Shown here: positions 22,610 to 32,005 of the stretch, one piece after another
Layout of the letters: every line of letters begins with the position of its first letter
Numbering within the stretch: the first letter of the stretch is position 1
DNA from: T1Sed10-7 sp047921175
GTDB lineage: Bacteria; Actinomycetota; Nitriliruptoria; Nitriliruptorales; Nitriliruptoraceae
Assembly (NCBI GenBank): GCA_047921175.1
Contig: JBLRWQ010000006.1
Span: forward strand, 1-64,000
Length of the DNA: 64,000 nucleotides
Reading direction: 5' to 3'
Position numbers and translations under genes: made by a program
Notes under the pieces: model-generated
Told to the model about the DNA's origin: nothing
Databases searched by the model: none
The model's input: only the letters and a program-made list of their open reading frames with translations

Positions 22610-23713
22610 ATGCGACGCTCGACCGTGCTCGTACTCGCCGTCCTCGCGCTCGTGCTGGCCGCGTGCCAGATCCGGACCGACTACGGGTTGCTGATCAACG
22701 CGGACACCTCCGCGGAGCTGGCCTTCGAGATCTCCTACGACGGGGAGGCGGCCCAGCTGTTCGGGCCGGCCGAGGCCTTCCTGGAGGAGGAGGTCGAGAC
22801 CGGTATCGCGGAGACCGTCGAGGGCGTGACGCTCGTCGAGGCCACGGCCGACAGCTCCGACCCGGAGAACCAACGGGTGACGGCGCTGTTCGCGGCGGAG
22901 GACGGGGCTGCGCTCGACCGGCTCGTCGCGGACCTGTTCCCGGGCTCCTCGTTCCGCAACACGGCGGGGACCACGTGGGCGCTGGTGCTCCGCACCGACG
23001 AGGACGTCGCTGCGGACTTCGGCGACGAGCTGCCCTTCGACGACCTCGTCGGGGAGTTCCTGGCCGGCGAGGTCCGGGTCGCCTACGCGGGTGACCGGGT
23101 CTCCCTGCAGGGGGGGACCGAGGATGGCGCGAACCAGGTCCTGTGGAACCCGTACGGCGGCGAGGACCTCGAGCTGGTGCTCGACCTGTCCGGCAGCGCG
23201 CCACCGCCGGCGCCCGACGCGACCGAGCCCGAGGAGGACGAGGCGGCCACCGACGACGAGCCCGCTACCGACGACCTCGCGGTCGACGATGACACCGAGG
23301 TGGAGGACGACGCGGCCGTCGACGAGGAGGCACCGGAGGAGGTGGTCGTGCCCGTCGTCGAGGAGAGCTCCGGGCTGTCGACCCTGCTCGTTGCCGCGAT
23401 CGCCGGTGGGGTGTTGCTCCTGCTGCTGCTCGTGCTCGCGCTCATCCTCCGTGGCCGTCGCCGGCGCCGTGCCGCGGCGGTGCAGGCTGCACCGACCACC
23501 GCTGACCCTGCGGGCTGGGCGCCACCCGCGCCGAGCGCACCCCAGCCGCCGGCCGGATCCCCGCCCTCGTCCTCGCCCCCGCCGCCGGCGACCGGCACGC
23601 CGGCGGGCGGCTGGCCGTCCACGGCCGACACCCAGGTGCTGCCCCCGAGCGGCGGTACCCCACCGCCGCCACCTCGCCCCGGCACCCCGCCGCCCCCGCC
23701 GCCGCCGGGCTGA
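22610..23713 (+). CDS. LppM-like (DUF3153) lipoprotein with C-terminal Pro-rich tail
   Basis: The 367-aa product begins with a lipoprotein signal (LVLAACQIR). Residues 25-200 resemble the DUF3153/LppM domain (RTDYGLLINADTSAELAFEI, then an antiparallel beta region). Next comes an Asp/Glu-rich linker (205-245), one transmembrane helix (LLVAAIAGGVLLLLLLVLAL, about 258-277), an Arg cluster and a cytoplasmic tail of about 85 residues made mostly of Pro, Gly and Ala. The M. tuberculosis LppM fold has been linked to envelope lipids, but a function here is not shown. It is tethered at both ends: lipid outside and helix through the membrane. Confidence 0.82.
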   Translation: MRRSTVLVLAVLALVLAACQIRTDYGLLINADTSAELAFEISYDGEAAQLFGPAEAFLEEEVETGIAETVEGVTLVEATADSSDPENQRVTALFAAEDGAALDRLVADLFPGSSFRNTAGTTWALVLRTDEDVAADFGDELPFDDLVGEFLAGEVRVAYAGDRVSLQGGTEDGANQVLWNPYGGEDLELVLDLSGSAPPPAPDATEPEEDEAATDDEPATDDLAVDDDTEVEDDAAVDEEAPEEVVVPVVEESSGLSTLLVAAIAGGVLLLLLLVLALILRGRRRRRAAAVQAAPTTADPAGWAPPAPSAPQPPAGSPPSSSPPPPATGTPAGGWPSTADTQVLPPSGGTPPPPPRPGTPPPPPPPG

Positions 23714-23737
23714 GACGGGCCCGCGTCGGACGCTGGA

Positions 23738-23793
23738 CCGACCGTGCGGTCGGGCGTCCGGACGCTCGGTCCGGCCGGGCGGTCGGCGGACCG
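23738..23793. terminator. Two hairpins between convergent genes
   Basis: CCGACCG-tg-CGGTCGG (23738-23753) and CGGTCCG-(13 bases)-CGGACCG (23767-23793) lie in the 85-base gap between the lipoprotein gene's stop (23713) and the Na/Pi transporter's stop (23799). They probably form a bidirectional terminator. The surrounding bases repeat the element GGACGCT three times. Confidence 0.5.
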
Positions 23794-23798
23794 GACGC

Positions 23799-25511
23799 TC
23801 AGGGCTCGCGGTCCTCGTCCGCCCGGTCGGCGCCGGGCACGGTCCGGGCGATCCGCTTCGCGAAGGTGTAGAAGCGGCGGAGCTGCTCGATCGTCTCGGT
23901 CCCGCGTGAGTACGAGGCGATCCGCTGCGGCTCGTCGAGGGTCATCCGTTGCGCACGCAGGTGCGCGGCGGAGGCCAGCAGCTCGTTGACCTCCGGCTTC
24001 GCGTCCAGGACCCGGCGGGCCAGCTCGGGGTCCTGCTCGTCGAAGGCCCGGAGCGCGGTGGCGAGCAGGTCCGCCATCGTCCGGTGGAAGTCGCCGACCA
24101 TCGCGGCCGTCTCGTCGCTGATCGGGATGCCCTCCTCGATGCGGCGCAGCCCGATGCGCACGAACTCGTGCTGCACGATGTCCCCGACCAGCTCGAGGTA
24201 GCTGGTGACCTCCATCAGGTGCAGCAGTGCATCCCCCTCCGCCTCGGTGAGCGGGTCGTCGTCGATGCGGCGCAGGTAGGCGAGGATCGCGTCGTGGAGG
24301 TCGTCGATCTCATCGTCGGCGTCGGCCAGCGCGGTCAGCTGCGCGGTGTCCCCGGTGAGCACGGTCGGCATGATCCGCTCGACCTGCGCCAGCACCCGTC
24401 GACCGAGCCGTCCGATCTCCTTGCGGGCCAGTTCCAGTGCGATCGTGGGTTGGCTGAGCAGGTCCTCGTCGAGGTACTTCGGCGCGACCCCGATCTCCGA
24501 GGGGCGCAGCGGCACGAGGCGCTCGACCAGCCCGGCGAGCTGCCGGGTGAACGGCAGGAACAGCAGCAGCATGCCGGCCTTCGCGATCGTGTAGGCGTTC
24601 GCGATCTGTCGTGGCGCCTCGACGGCCAGCTGGGCCTGGCCGCTCAGGCCCTCGGGGGCGGCGGGGGAGATGGCCCGGGAGAGCTCCGCGATCCAGGGGA
24701 TCAGCAGCAGCATGATCGTCACCCCGACGGCGTTGAACAGCACGTGGACCAGCCCGGCCCGCAACGCCACCGGGGGCCGCCCGATCGTGGCCAGCATGGT
24801 GGTGACGGCGGTCCCGATCGAGGCACCGAGCGCGATCGCGATGCCGGTCTCCAGCGGCACGAGCCCCTGGCTGGCCAGCACGATGATGATGCCGAGGGTG
24901 GCGGACGACGATTGGATCACCGCGGTGAACCCGGCCCCGATCAGCACGCCGGGCAGCGGGCCGCGGTCGGCGGACATGAGCGCCAGGAACGGCTCGTACT
25001 CGCGCAGCGGGGCCATCGCGCCCTGCATGACGCCCATACCGAGGAAGAGGATCCCGAGCCCGGCGACCGCCGTGCCGAGCTGCCGGATGGCCTCGCGACG
25101 GCCGATGAACTCGGCGAGCACCCCGCCGGCGATCATCGCCAGCGCGTAGGAGACGATGTCGAAGGCGATGATCTGCGCGGTGATCGTGGTGCCGACGTTC
25201 GCGCCGATGATGACCCCGACCGACTGCACCAGGGTGAGCAGCCCGGCGGACAGGAAGCCGATCACCAGCACCATCGTCACCGTCGACGACTGGATCGTGG
25301 CGGTGACGAGCATGCCGGTGGCGACCCCGGCGACGCGGTTGCGGGCCGCCTGGCCGAGGATCCGGCTGAGCGAGGTGCCGGCCAGGCCCTTCAGCCCCGA
25401 GGTCACGCCGTTCATGCCGTGGAGGAACAGGGCGAGCCCGCCCGCGAAGCCCATCAGCATCAGCGCGACCGGGAGCTCACCCCCCGGTCCCGGCGCGAGC
25501 TCCGCCTGCAT
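23799..25511 (-). CDS. Na/Pi cotransporter family protein with PhoU-like domain
   Basis: The ATG at 25511 begins a 570-aa protein. The membrane half (residues 15-325) shows the duplicated NptA/SLC34 signature: ATIQSSTVTMVLVIGFLSAG and AVIQSSSATLGIIIVLASQG (both with Q-S-S), plus GANVGTTITAQIIAFD. Residues 360-550 are helical and PhoU-like (DDEIDDLHDAILAYLRRI, MEVTSYLELVGDIVQHEFVR). Relatives carry out Na+-dependent phosphate transport; the cytoplasmic domain may regulate flux. It lies 111 bases downstream of the gene start region of its neighbour and has no pho-type genes around it. Confidence 0.92.
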   Translation of the reverse strand: MQAELAPGPGGELPVALMLMGFAGGLALFLHGMNGVTSGLKGLAGTSLSRILGQAARNRVAGVATGMLVTATIQSSTVTMVLVIGFLSAGLLTLVQSVGVIIGANVGTTITAQIIAFDIVSYALAMIAGGVLAEFIGRREAIRQLGTAVAGLGILFLGMGVMQGAMAPLREYEPFLALMSADRGPLPGVLIGAGFTAVIQSSSATLGIIIVLASQGLVPLETGIAIALGASIGTAVTTMLATIGRPPVALRAGLVHVLFNAVGVTIMLLLIPWIAELSRAISPAAPEGLSGQAQLAVEAPRQIANAYTIAKAGMLLLFLPFTRQLAGLVERLVPLRPSEIGVAPKYLDEDLLSQPTIALELARKEIGRLGRRVLAQVERIMPTVLTGDTAQLTALADADDEIDDLHDAILAYLRRIDDDPLTEAEGDALLHLMEVTSYLELVGDIVQHEFVRIGLRRIEEGIPISDETAAMVGDFHRTMADLLATALRAFDEQDPELARRVLDAKPEVNELLASAAHLRAQRMTLDEPQRIASYSRGTETIEQLRRFYTFAKRIARTVPGADRADEDREP

Positions 25512-25622
25512 CGGGCCACCCTCCCGTCGTCCACCAGCAGAGCACCGTAGACCACCGTCCGGGTTCCTCGGGCGGGCGTCGCCGTCAGCCGGCCGCCCCG
25601 TGGTGCCCGCGCGGCGGCGTGC

Positions 25623-27023
25623 TCAGCCGGCCGCCTCGACGATCCCGGCCAGCATCGGCTCCAGCCCCCAGTCGACCCCGGAGAACGCGCCGGAGAACCC
25701 GAGCCGGACCACCACCAGCCCCTGCGACGGCAGCACCACGACCTGCTGGCCCTCGTTCCCGGAGGCCCAGAAGGCGTCCGCGGGCACGCTCGGCATCCGC
25801 AGCGTCCCGTCCGGGCCCTGGTTCAGCCACCACTGGTAGCCGTACGGGGTGTCCGTGGCCTCCGCCACCGGGGCCACGCTCGCCGCCACCCAGCCCTCCG
25901 GGAGCAGCCGCTCGCCCTCCCACACCCCGTCGTCGAGGTAGAGCTGCCCGAACCGGGCCCAGTCCCGTGCCGTGGCGTACAGGAACGAGGAGCAGACCAG
26001 CCCGCCGCTCGCGTCCGGCTCCAGCACCGCGCTGGTCATCCCGAGCGGTGCGAACACGACCTCGTGCGCGAGCTCGACCCCGAGCCCGGTGGTCTCCTGC
26101 GTCACGTCGCACAGCAGGTTGGTGGTCCCCGAGGAGTACGACCACACGCTGCCCGGCGGGTGCACGAGCGGCTGGGCGGCGCCGTACGCGCCGGTGTCCG
26201 CCGGGGTGAACAGCATCTGGGTCGCGTCCGTCCCGGGGTCGTACACCTCCTCGAAGGCGAGCCCGTCGGTCATCGTCAGCAGGTGCTCGAGGGTGATGTC
26301 GGCGCGGGCGTCGTCCTCCCAGCCCGGGCGCACGAGCGGCTGGTCGACCGTCAGGACCCCTTCCAGCACGGCGTGGCCGATCAGCGCGTTGGCGACCGAT
26401 TTCGCCATCGACCAGCCCAGCAGCGGGGTGTCGGCGTCGAACCCGTCCCCGTAGCGCTCCACCAGCAGCTCGCCGTCCCGGGCCACCACCACCGCGCGGG
26501 TGTTGCGCCGGCGGCCATCGGGGTCGTCCTCGGTGAAGGCGGTGGCGACCGCGGCGGCCAGCGCGTCCGCGTCGACGTCCTCCGGCAGCGGCCCGATCGG
26601 GCCGTCGCCGACCGGCCACGCCGCGTCGGGGTCCTCGAGCGTCACGGGAGGCGGCGGGGCGAAGGCCGGTCGCGCCTCCGCCAGGGTGCACCCGAGCCCG
26701 GGCGTGTGGAAGGCCGTCGACGGCCACAGCCCGAGCAGCGAGGCGCGCAGCTCCCCGGCCTCCTCGTCGGCCCGCACCCGCAGGAACGGCACCAGCGGGT
26801 TGTCGGGCAGGTCACCCTGGACGTCCTGCAGGCTCCGTCCCGACACGAACACCCCGGAGCAGCTGATCTTGGCCGCGTAGCCGGTCGCGATCGGGGCGAT
26901 GGGACCGAGGTAGAGCGCGACCCCGCCCACGACCACCACGAGGCCGACGAGCACCCCGATCGCGGTCACCCGGCCACGCCGACGCGACCTTCGCGATGCC
27001 TGCGTCTGCGTCCCGTCGGTCAC
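25623..27023 (-). CDS. Membrane-anchored serine hydrolase (class C beta-lactamase/D-peptidase family)
   Basis: The 466-aa product starts at GTG 27023. An Arg-rich n-region and a hydrophobic helix (about 20-42) anchor it to the membrane. The catalytic domain (130-460) has SxxK as GWSMAKSVANALIG, the second motif SYSSGTTN (Y-S-S in place of Y-x-N) and a C-terminal GNEGQQVVVLP in place of the KTG strand. This is the beta-lactamase/6-aminohexanoate-oligomer hydrolase-like branch, which usually acts as an esterase or amidase rather than a resistance enzyme. An MFS transporter gene lies just upstream on the same strand, 61 bases away. Confidence 0.88.
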   Translation of the reverse strand: MTDGTQTQASRRSRRRGRVTAIGVLVGLVVVVGGVALYLGPIAPIATGYAAKISCSGVFVSGRSLQDVQGDLPDNPLVPFLRVRADEEAGELRASLLGLWPSTAFHTPGLGCTLAEARPAFAPPPPVTLEDPDAAWPVGDGPIGPLPEDVDADALAAAVATAFTEDDPDGRRRNTRAVVVARDGELLVERYGDGFDADTPLLGWSMAKSVANALIGHAVLEGVLTVDQPLVRPGWEDDARADITLEHLLTMTDGLAFEEVYDPGTDATQMLFTPADTGAYGAAQPLVHPPGSVWSYSSGTTNLLCDVTQETTGLGVELAHEVVFAPLGMTSAVLEPDASGGLVCSSFLYATARDWARFGQLYLDDGVWEGERLLPEGWVAASVAPVAEATDTPYGYQWWLNQGPDGTLRMPSVPADAFWASGNEGQQVVVLPSQGLVVVRLGFSGAFSGVDWGLEPMLAGIVEAAG

Positions 27024-27084
27024 CGGTGCGCCTCCCGGCCACCAGCGTGGTCCCGCCCCGGTGCGCGCTGGCAGGTCGGGCCCA

Positions 27085-28374
27085 TCACGCGTCCTCGCCG
27101 ACGTCCACCGACCGCCGTGCCAGCTCCTCGGGGCTCGCGGGCAGCAGCCGCTGCCCGCGTCGCAGCAGCACGAAACCGAGCGCGTAGGCCCCGGCCGCGC
27201 CGTAGAACATCGCGCCGTCCCCGAACAGGTCCATCACCCCACCGATGATCGGCGAGCCCAGCATCTGGCCGACCATCGTGAACAGGTAGTACATGCCGAT
27301 GTAGAAGCCGATCCGCTTGCGTCCGCCCAGATCGGCGATCAGCGGCATGGCCTGCACGTTGACCAGCGCCCACGCCAGTCCGCCGATCACGAACACGCCC
27401 ATCAGCACGGTCACGTTCCGGATCGGGGCCGCGATGACGAAGACCACCGGGATGGAGCCGAGCCCGAGCAGCATCGTGGGGATCTTCCCCAACCTCGTCC
27501 CGATCATCCCCGCGAAGAACGCCGCCGCCAGGAACGCCCCCGCGAAGGCGGTCAGGATGAAGGCCGCACGGCCCGGGGTGAGCCCGAGCACGTTGACCCC
27601 GTAGATCGGGAACATCGCATCGAGCCCCGCGAAGCCGATGTAGTACGCGAACATCGCGGCGAGCAGGTAGAACTGGCCCCGGTTCGGGCGGTGCAGCAGC
27701 ACCTTGAAGCCGTGCACCGCGTCCGACAGCGGCGCCGGACGGCGCTCGTCCACGCTGTCGACGTACGGGGGATGCCGGTCGGCCTTCAGGTAGACGAGCA
27801 CGCCCGTGACGACCAGGACGACCGCACCGATCCCGAAGGTCAGGAACGGGTCGATGTCGTACAGCAGGCTCAGCCCCGCGAAGGTGGTGAGCGTGCCGAT
27901 GCCGCCCATCAGGTTGATGATGCCGTTGCCGGTGGAGCGCTTCTCCGGCGGGGTGTGGTCGGGCATCAGGCTGATGACCGGCCCGCGGTAGGTGTGCATC
28001 GCGATCGTGAAGGCGATCTCCACGACGATCAGCGTCCACAGCATCGTGGCCGCCCACGGGATCGCGGCGAAGGTCAGCGCCGCCACCGGCACGGCCACCA
28101 CGATGAACGGCAGCCGCCGTCCCAGCCGGTGGTTCATGTGGTCCGACCACGCCCCGACGATCGGGATCAGCAGCAGGCCGACGAGGTTGTCGGTGCTCAT
28201 CAACAGCCCGATGAGCGCCCGGCTGTCCAGGAACTCGGCGTACATGATCGGCACGAAGGCGTTGTAGGCGCTGAAGGTCAGCATCACGCCGAGGAAGCCG
28301 GTCCCGAGCCACCAGATCTGGCCGTAGGAGAACCGTTCCTCCTGGGTCAGCCGCGCTGCGGTCGTATCCGCCAT
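27085..28374 (-). CDS. MFS sugar transporter, GPH/SLC45-like
   Basis: The ATG at 28374 has AGGAG at good spacing. The 429-aa protein has twelve hydrophobic segments. The loop after helix 2, GAWSDHMNHRLGRRLPFI, matches the D-x3-TR-x-GRR-P motif of the sucrose/SLC45 and GPH sugar-cation symporters. MPDHTPPEKRSTGNGIINLMG after helix 4 supports this. It probably imports a glycoside by cation symport. The divergent gene is a glycosyltransferase followed by a glycogen-debranching-type enzyme, so an alpha-glucoside is a reasonable guess. Confidence 0.88.
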   Translation of the reverse strand: MADTTAARLTQEERFSYGQIWWLGTGFLGVMLTFSAYNAFVPIMYAEFLDSRALIGLLMSTDNLVGLLLIPIVGAWSDHMNHRLGRRLPFIVVAVPVAALTFAAIPWAATMLWTLIVVEIAFTIAMHTYRGPVISLMPDHTPPEKRSTGNGIINLMGGIGTLTTFAGLSLLYDIDPFLTFGIGAVVLVVTGVLVYLKADRHPPYVDSVDERRPAPLSDAVHGFKVLLHRPNRGQFYLLAAMFAYYIGFAGLDAMFPIYGVNVLGLTPGRAAFILTAFAGAFLAAAFFAGMIGTRLGKIPTMLLGLGSIPVVFVIAAPIRNVTVLMGVFVIGGLAWALVNVQAMPLIADLGGRKRIGFYIGMYYLFTMVGQMLGSPIIGGVMDLFGDGAMFYGAAGAYALGFVLLRRGQRLLPASPEELARRSVDVGEDA

Positions 28375-28713
28375 GCTCGCTCCTGGGCCGCCCCGCCTCG
28401 AGGGCGGGTACCGAGGTGGTGGGTGCGTGTCGCGGTGCAGCACCGTAACCGAGCCCGACGTCGAGGAGGTAGCGGTCCGGTAGCGGGTCAGCGTCCGACC
28501 GGCCGGCCACCCGTGCGCGGTCCTGCGGCGTGACCCGGACGCCAGGCCCGTTCGGCGGTACGGTGGTGGGACGACGGTCGATCCTGAGCCTCCTGCTCCC
28601 GCCCGTCGCCGACCCACACGTGTGCAGCACCGGCACCGAGAGCAGCACGTGCGGGGGTTCCACCGAAGAACTGGGACGCTGCCGAGCCTCCGGTCCTGAC
28701 CCGTGAGGTCCGC
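28375..28713. other. Divergent intergenic region
   Basis: These 339 bases separate the MFS transporter (start 28374) from the glycosyltransferase (start 28714). I find no convincing coding frame, RNA gene or strong promoter motif in it. It should carry promoters for both directions. Confidence 0.4.
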
Positions 28714-29898
28714 ATGCGCATCCTCGAGATCGCACCCCCCTGGTTCACCGTTCCCCCGACCGGCTACGGCGGCATCGAGCAGGTCGTCGCCCAGCTCACC
28801 GACGGGCTGGTCCAGGCCGGCCACGACGTGACGTTGCTGGCCAGCGGCGGCTCCACGTCCACCGCCACGGTGCAGACGATCTTCGACGTCCCCCCGAGCG
28901 CCGAGCTCGGGTCCACCTGCCATGAGCTCATCCACGTCGTCGCCGGCTACCACCAGCGCGGCGACTTCGACGTGATCCACGACCACTCGGGGTTCACCGG
29001 GGCGGCCTTCGGGGCGCTGCTGGACGGCCCGCCGGTCGTCCACACCCTGCACGGGCCGTGGGTGCCGGAGGTCGAGGTCTTCCACCGCAGCATCGGGAAC
29101 GCACTGCACCGCGTGGCGATCAGCGAGGACCAGCGCTCCCGCGCGCCGGCCGGCGTCACGGTCGGACACATGGTCCACAACGGCATCAGCCTCACCGAGC
29201 ACCCCTTCCGCGCCGAGCCCGACGCGGACCGCCACCTCGCCTTCGTCGGCCGGGCCAACGTGGAGAAGGGCCCGGAGATCGCGGTGCGTGTCGCACGCCT
29301 CCTCGGCCGGCACCTGAAGATGGCCGTGAAGATCAACGAGCCGCCGGAGCAGGTCTACTGGGACACCCACGTCGCGCCGCTGCTCGTCGGCGCGGATGTC
29401 GAGGTGGTCCGCAACGGCACCAAGCAGGACGCGATCGACATCATGTCCGGTGCCGAGGCGACGCTGTTCCCGATCGCCTGGCCGGAACCCTTCGGCCTCG
29501 TCATGGTCGAGTCCATGGCCGTCGGGACCCCGGTCATCGCCTACGCCGCAGGCGCGAGCCTGGAGGTCATCGACTCCGGCCGCACCGGGGTACTGGTGCC
29601 GCCCGGTGACCTGGACGCGTTCGTCGCCGCGGTGCGGACCGCCGGCAGCCTCGAGCGCGCCGCGTGCCGGGCCCACGTGGTCGAGCACTTCTCCAGCGCC
29701 GCGATGGTCGCCGGCTACGAGGCCGTGTTCACCGCGGTGACCGAGCCGCACCTGCGCCCGGCGACCGTCGACCGCACCGCCGAACTGCTCTACCGCCGGT
29801 CCATGGACCGGGGCCGCCGGCAGGAGGACCGCCGCCCCGTCCGCAGCGGTGCGCTGACCGGGCCGGCCGTCGACCTGCGCCCTGCCGGGGTCACCTGA
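28714..29898 (+). CDS. Family 4 glycosyltransferase
   Basis: The 394-aa protein starts at ATG 28714 (MRILEIAPPWFTVPPTGYGG), with the N-terminal GT-B donor/acceptor loop G-Y-G-G-I-E. The C-terminal domain shows FVGRANVEKGPEIAVRVA and the E-x7-E region in WPEPFGLVMVESMAVGTPVI, the signature of retaining GT4 enzymes. It shares its stop with the next start (TGATG), so it is coupled to the debranching-type hydrolase. Together they suggest turnover or synthesis of an alpha-glucan or glycoside. The sugar donor cannot be read from the sequence. Confidence 0.92.
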   Translation: MRILEIAPPWFTVPPTGYGGIEQVVAQLTDGLVQAGHDVTLLASGGSTSTATVQTIFDVPPSAELGSTCHELIHVVAGYHQRGDFDVIHDHSGFTGAAFGALLDGPPVVHTLHGPWVPEVEVFHRSIGNALHRVAISEDQRSRAPAGVTVGHMVHNGISLTEHPFRAEPDADRHLAFVGRANVEKGPEIAVRVARLLGRHLKMAVKINEPPEQVYWDTHVAPLLVGADVEVVRNGTKQDAIDIMSGAEATLFPIAWPEPFGLVMVESMAVGTPVIAYAAGASLEVIDSGRTGVLVPPGDLDAFVAAVRTAGSLERAACRAHVVEHFSSAAMVAGYEAVFTAVTEPHLRPATVDRTAELLYRRSMDRGRRQEDRRPVRSGALTGPAVDLRPAGVT

Positions 29899-31961
29899 TG
29901 GTCGCCGCCGCGCAGTCGATCGGTCCCCAGGGCGAGGTGACCTGCGTCAGCGGCCGGACCTTCTGCCGGTCGACCTCGAGCGGCCAGATCCGGCCCGGGC
30001 CCTACGGCGACGGGGTCTTCGTCGAGGACACGCGGATGCTGAGCTCGCTGGTCCTGACCCTCGACGGCCAGGAGCCGCACGCGCTCGGCGGCTACCCGCT
30101 GGGACCGGGAACGGCCCGGTTCAGCGCGTGCGCACACGTGGGCGACGAGCCCGATCCGACGCTGCTGATCGAACGGCGGCGCGCGGTCACCGACACGTGG
30201 CAGGAGCAGATCCGGATCACCAACCACCGGGTGGGGCCCGTGGCGGTCCGGGTCGCGCTCGATGCTGCCGCCGACTTCGCCTACATCTTCGACGTCAAGC
30301 ACGGCCGCTCCACGGCCGCATCCCCGGGCCGCCTCGTCACCGGCGGGGTGCGGTACGACCGCGATGACGGCGAGGCGGCCGTGCTGCTGCAGGTCGACCC
30401 GGCCCCCGAGCGGTTGGTCGACGGTGCCCTCAGCTGGGAGCTCGTCCTGCCCGCGCAGGCGTCCTGGCAGGTGGAGCTCGCCCTCGGGATGGTGCCGTCC
30501 GGCGCGGCGCCCGACCCGACCGTGGGGTCCTCGGGTGGCCGCGGGGTGGGACCGCTGACGCGTCCGCGCATCACCTGCAGCGACGTGCGCTTCGAGCAGC
30601 TGCTCGAGCGGTCGATCGCGGACCTGGACTCGCTGGTGGTCCGTGACGGCGACGACCGGTACTTCGCGGCCGGCACGCCGTGGTTCCTGACGTTGTTCGG
30701 CCGGGACTCGCTGTGGAGCGCGATGATGGCGCTGCCGCTCGGGGTCGAGGTGGCCGGGGAGACGCTGCGGCTGCTGGCACGCAACCAGGGCACGCGTCAC
30801 GATGCGGAGACCGAGGAGGCCCCCGGCAAGATCCTCCACGAGGTGCGGCACGGTCCCCAGGTCGATCGCGGCGACCTGCCGCCGCGGTACTTCGGCACGA
30901 TCGACGCGACCCCGCTGTTCGTGGTCGCGTTGGAGCAGGCGTGGCGCTGGGGGCTCGACGCCGCGGCCGTCGAGGCGCTCCTGCCGGCAGCCGCGCGTGC
31001 GCTGGCGTGGATGCGTGACGACGGCGATCCGGACGGCAGCGGCTTCCTGCGCTACGCCGCGACGGGGGAGCGGCGGCTGGCGAACCAGGGCTGGAAGGAC
31101 TCCGAGGACGGGATCTGCTTCGCCGACGGCACCCTGGCCGACGCGCCGATCGTGCTGTGCGAGGTGCAGGGCTACGCCTACCAGGCCGCGATCGGCGGTG
31201 CGGCGCTGCTGGACGCCTTCGGCCGCCCCGGGGCAGACGCGTGGCGTGCCTGGGCCGCGGGCCTTCGGGCCCGCTTCCAGGCGGCGTTCTGGGTCGACGA
31301 TGACGACGGCGGCTTCCCGGCACTGGCGCTCGACGGGGCGGGGCGTCAGGTCGACGCGGTCACCTCGAACGCGGGGCACCTGCTCGGCACCGGGATCCTC
31401 GAGCCGTGGCAGGAGGCCCGGGTCGCCGCACGGCTGGCCGCGCCCGACATGGACGCCGGCTGGGGGCTCAGGACGCTCAGCAGCAGCTCGCCGCGGTTCA
31501 ACCCGCTGTCCTACCACGGCGGGTCGGTGTGGCCGCACGACACCGCCATCGCCATCCACGGCCTGGCCCGTTGCGGTGCGGGGAGCACGGCCAGCCACCT
31601 GCTCCAGGGCCTGCTCGCGGCGGGTGACCACCTCGGGTTCCGCCTCCCGGAGCTGTTCGGCGGCGAGCAACGCACCGACGGGTCCCGACCGTTGCCCTAC
31701 CCGAGCGCGTGCAGTCCGCAGGCCTGGGCGGCCGGCGCGGCGTTGCTGGCGTTGCGGGCGGTGCTCGGGATCGAGCCGGACCTGCCGGCCGGGCTGCTCC
31801 GCCTGCGAGCGATGGACCCGGCACCCTTCGCCCGGCTGACGGTGGAGGGCATCCCGTTCCCGGGCGGCACGCTCAGCCTCCACCTCGAGGATGGGAGGCT
31901 GCAGGTGCTGGAGACACCCGACGGCCTCGAGGTCGTCGTGCACGAGCCCGCCCCGCGCTAG
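29898..31961 (+). CDS. Amylo-alpha-1,6-glucosidase / glycogen debranching-type glycoside hydrolase
   Basis: The ATG at 29898 overlaps the GT4 stop by one base (TGATG). The 687-aa protein has an N-terminal beta-rich domain (residues 15-215; SGRTFCRSTSSGQI, GVFVEDTRMLSSLVL) as in GDE_N_bis proteins, and an (alpha/alpha)6 catalytic domain (230-640). Visible active-site motifs are TLFGRDSLWSAMMALP, NQGWKDSEDGI, CEVQGYAYQA and GGSVWPHDTAIA. Relatives hydrolyse alpha-1,6 branches or short glucosides by an inverting mechanism. No secretion signal is seen, so it should act in the cytoplasm on the product or polymer handled by the upstream transferase. Confidence 0.9.
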   Translation: MVAAAQSIGPQGEVTCVSGRTFCRSTSSGQIRPGPYGDGVFVEDTRMLSSLVLTLDGQEPHALGGYPLGPGTARFSACAHVGDEPDPTLLIERRRAVTDTWQEQIRITNHRVGPVAVRVALDAAADFAYIFDVKHGRSTAASPGRLVTGGVRYDRDDGEAAVLLQVDPAPERLVDGALSWELVLPAQASWQVELALGMVPSGAAPDPTVGSSGGRGVGPLTRPRITCSDVRFEQLLERSIADLDSLVVRDGDDRYFAAGTPWFLTLFGRDSLWSAMMALPLGVEVAGETLRLLARNQGTRHDAETEEAPGKILHEVRHGPQVDRGDLPPRYFGTIDATPLFVVALEQAWRWGLDAAAVEALLPAAARALAWMRDDGDPDGSGFLRYAATGERRLANQGWKDSEDGICFADGTLADAPIVLCEVQGYAYQAAIGGAALLDAFGRPGADAWRAWAAGLRARFQAAFWVDDDDGGFPALALDGAGRQVDAVTSNAGHLLGTGILEPWQEARVAARLAAPDMDAGWGLRTLSSSSPRFNPLSYHGGSVWPHDTAIAIHGLARCGAGSTASHLLQGLLAAGDHLGFRLPELFGGEQRTDGSRPLPYPSACSPQAWAAGAALLALRAVLGIEPDLPAGLLRLRAMDPAPFARLTVEGIPFPGGTLSLHLEDGRLQVLETPDGLEVVVHEPAPR

Positions 31962-32005
31962 CACCACGCGATGGCGGCGGCAGTGGCGCTCGGCACCGGC
32001 TGCGG

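Noticed and set aside
19303..23094. 1263-codon plus-strand open frame
   Set aside because: It covers several real minus-strand genes and promoter regions. The composition is unlike a protein; it is a GC shadow.
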